Part shown: piece after piece, positions 5,797-6,015 of the stretch
Numbering within the stretch: position 1 is the stretch's first letter
Layout: each line of letters begins with the position of its first letter
Source of the DNA: Tectiglobus sp039183375
GTDB lineage: Bacteria; Pseudomonadota; Alphaproteobacteria; Rhizobiales; Hyphomicrobiaceae
Assembly (NCBI GenBank): GCA_039183375.1
Contig: JBCDBQ010000475.1
Coordinates: 1 to 6,015, forward strand
Direction: 5' to 3'
DNA: 6,015 nt
Position numbers and translations under genes: made by a program
The notes under the pieces: model-generated
Seen by the model: the letters and a program-made list of their open reading frames with translations, nothing else
Databases searched by the model: none
Told to the model about the DNA's origin: nothing

Positions 5797-5834
5797 ACAC
5801 CAATCTGTGGCGGGCGACTATGCCACCTTGGTGT
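5797..5834. other. Two-part hairpin between the RidA-family and ABC-F genes
   Basis: ACACCAA (5797-5803) pairs fully with TTGGTGT (5828-5834), and inside it GTGGC (5807-5811) pairs with GCCAC (5822-5826), with a TCT/C internal bulge and a ten-base loop. No T-run follows, so a standard intrinsic terminator is not indicated. It sits 44 bases after the RidA-family stop and 63 bases before the ABC-F ATG, where a terminator, a leader structure or an mRNA end protector are all possible. It was found by eye only. Confidence 0.35.
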
Positions 5835-5896
5835 TCCTAGCCGTGATGTGCTGTAGGAAGGCCTCCCGTTTTCTTGAGCAATTAAAAGCCGGTGTG

Positions 5897-6015
5897 ATGG
5901 CTCCACCTCTTCTCAATTTGCAGAATATTCAGCTGACCTTCGGCGGCACGCCGTTGATGACAGGTGCTGATCTGCAGGTCGGCGCCGGAGATCGCATTGG
6001 CTTGGTCGGGCGCAA
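5897..6015 (+). CDS. ABC-F family ATPase (Uup-like), N-terminal fragment
   Basis: ABC-F proteins carry two ATP-binding cassettes and no membrane domain, and act on the ribosome in translation or rescue from stalling. Only 39 codons are seen before the right edge. They read MAPPLLNLQNIQLTFGGTPL, then an acidic helix and GDRIGLVGR (31-39), which runs straight into the expected Walker A loop (G-R-N-G-x-G-K-S/T). The opening, LNLQNIQLTFGGTPL followed by GADLQVGAGDRIGLVGRN, is typical of Uup and its relatives, which start immediately with the first cassette. The ribosome site is poor (AAAAGCCGG upstream), and the frame remains open back to an ATG at 5846, but the 17 extra residues do not look like ABC-F sequence. 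The linker and second cassette that separate Uup from EttA or other types are outside the window, so no symbol is given. Confidence 0.82.
   Translation, partial: MAPPLLNLQNIQLTFGGTPLMTGADLQVGAGDRIGLVGR

Overview
The window looks like a piece of a free-living, aerobic alphaproteobacterial chromosome. The evidence is a moderately GC-rich composition by eye, an oxygen-dependent coproporphyrinogen oxidase (HemF), a Pantoea-type lycopene beta-cyclase (CrtY) of the kind found in pigmented marine and freshwater Alphaproteobacteria, a LOG-family phosphoribohydrolase, a RidA-family protein and the start of an ABC-F ATPase. Genus cannot be fixed from the sequence alone. No tRNA, rRNA, IS element, CRISPR array or phage gene was seen.

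Layout. Positions 1-236 (minus) hold the N-terminal end of hemF. A 246-base divergent spacer with short direct repeats separates it from crtY (483-1661, plus). crtY converges on a LOG-family gene (1686-2273, minus). A second divergent spacer of about 300 bases leads to a 707-residue multidomain gene (2570-4690 plus stop, plus strand) that joins a DnaQ-like DEDDh 3'-5' exonuclease, two CBS domains and a DUF294/GlnD-like nucleotidyltransferase. A perfect 10-bp inverted repeat follows its stop. Converging on it is a GNAT N-acetyltransferase of the phosphinothricin/methionine-sulfoximine type (4708-5238, minus), interrupted by one in-frame TGA at codon 75, so probably a recent pseudogene. Then come a RidA-family gene (5394-5753, plus), a spacer with a two-part hairpin, and the first 39 codons of an ABC-F ATPase (5897 onward, plus).

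How the genes work together. Most genes are singly transcribed, in divergent or convergent pairs, so there is no long operon. HemF and CrtY are both parts of oxygen-linked pigment metabolism (haem and carotenoids) and share one intergenic promoter region, but the other crt genes are not in view. The LOG, GNAT and RidA genes are ordinary small metabolic or detoxification genes.

The most interesting item is the exonuclease-CBS-DUF294 fusion. All catalytic residues expected of the nuclease and the nucleotidyltransferase signature are present. The nuclease stands where relatives usually carry a cyclic-nucleotide-binding domain, and the cellular role is, as far as I know, unestablished. The second is the single-nonsense GNAT pseudogene. 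I found no sign of a larger undescribed multi-gene system here.
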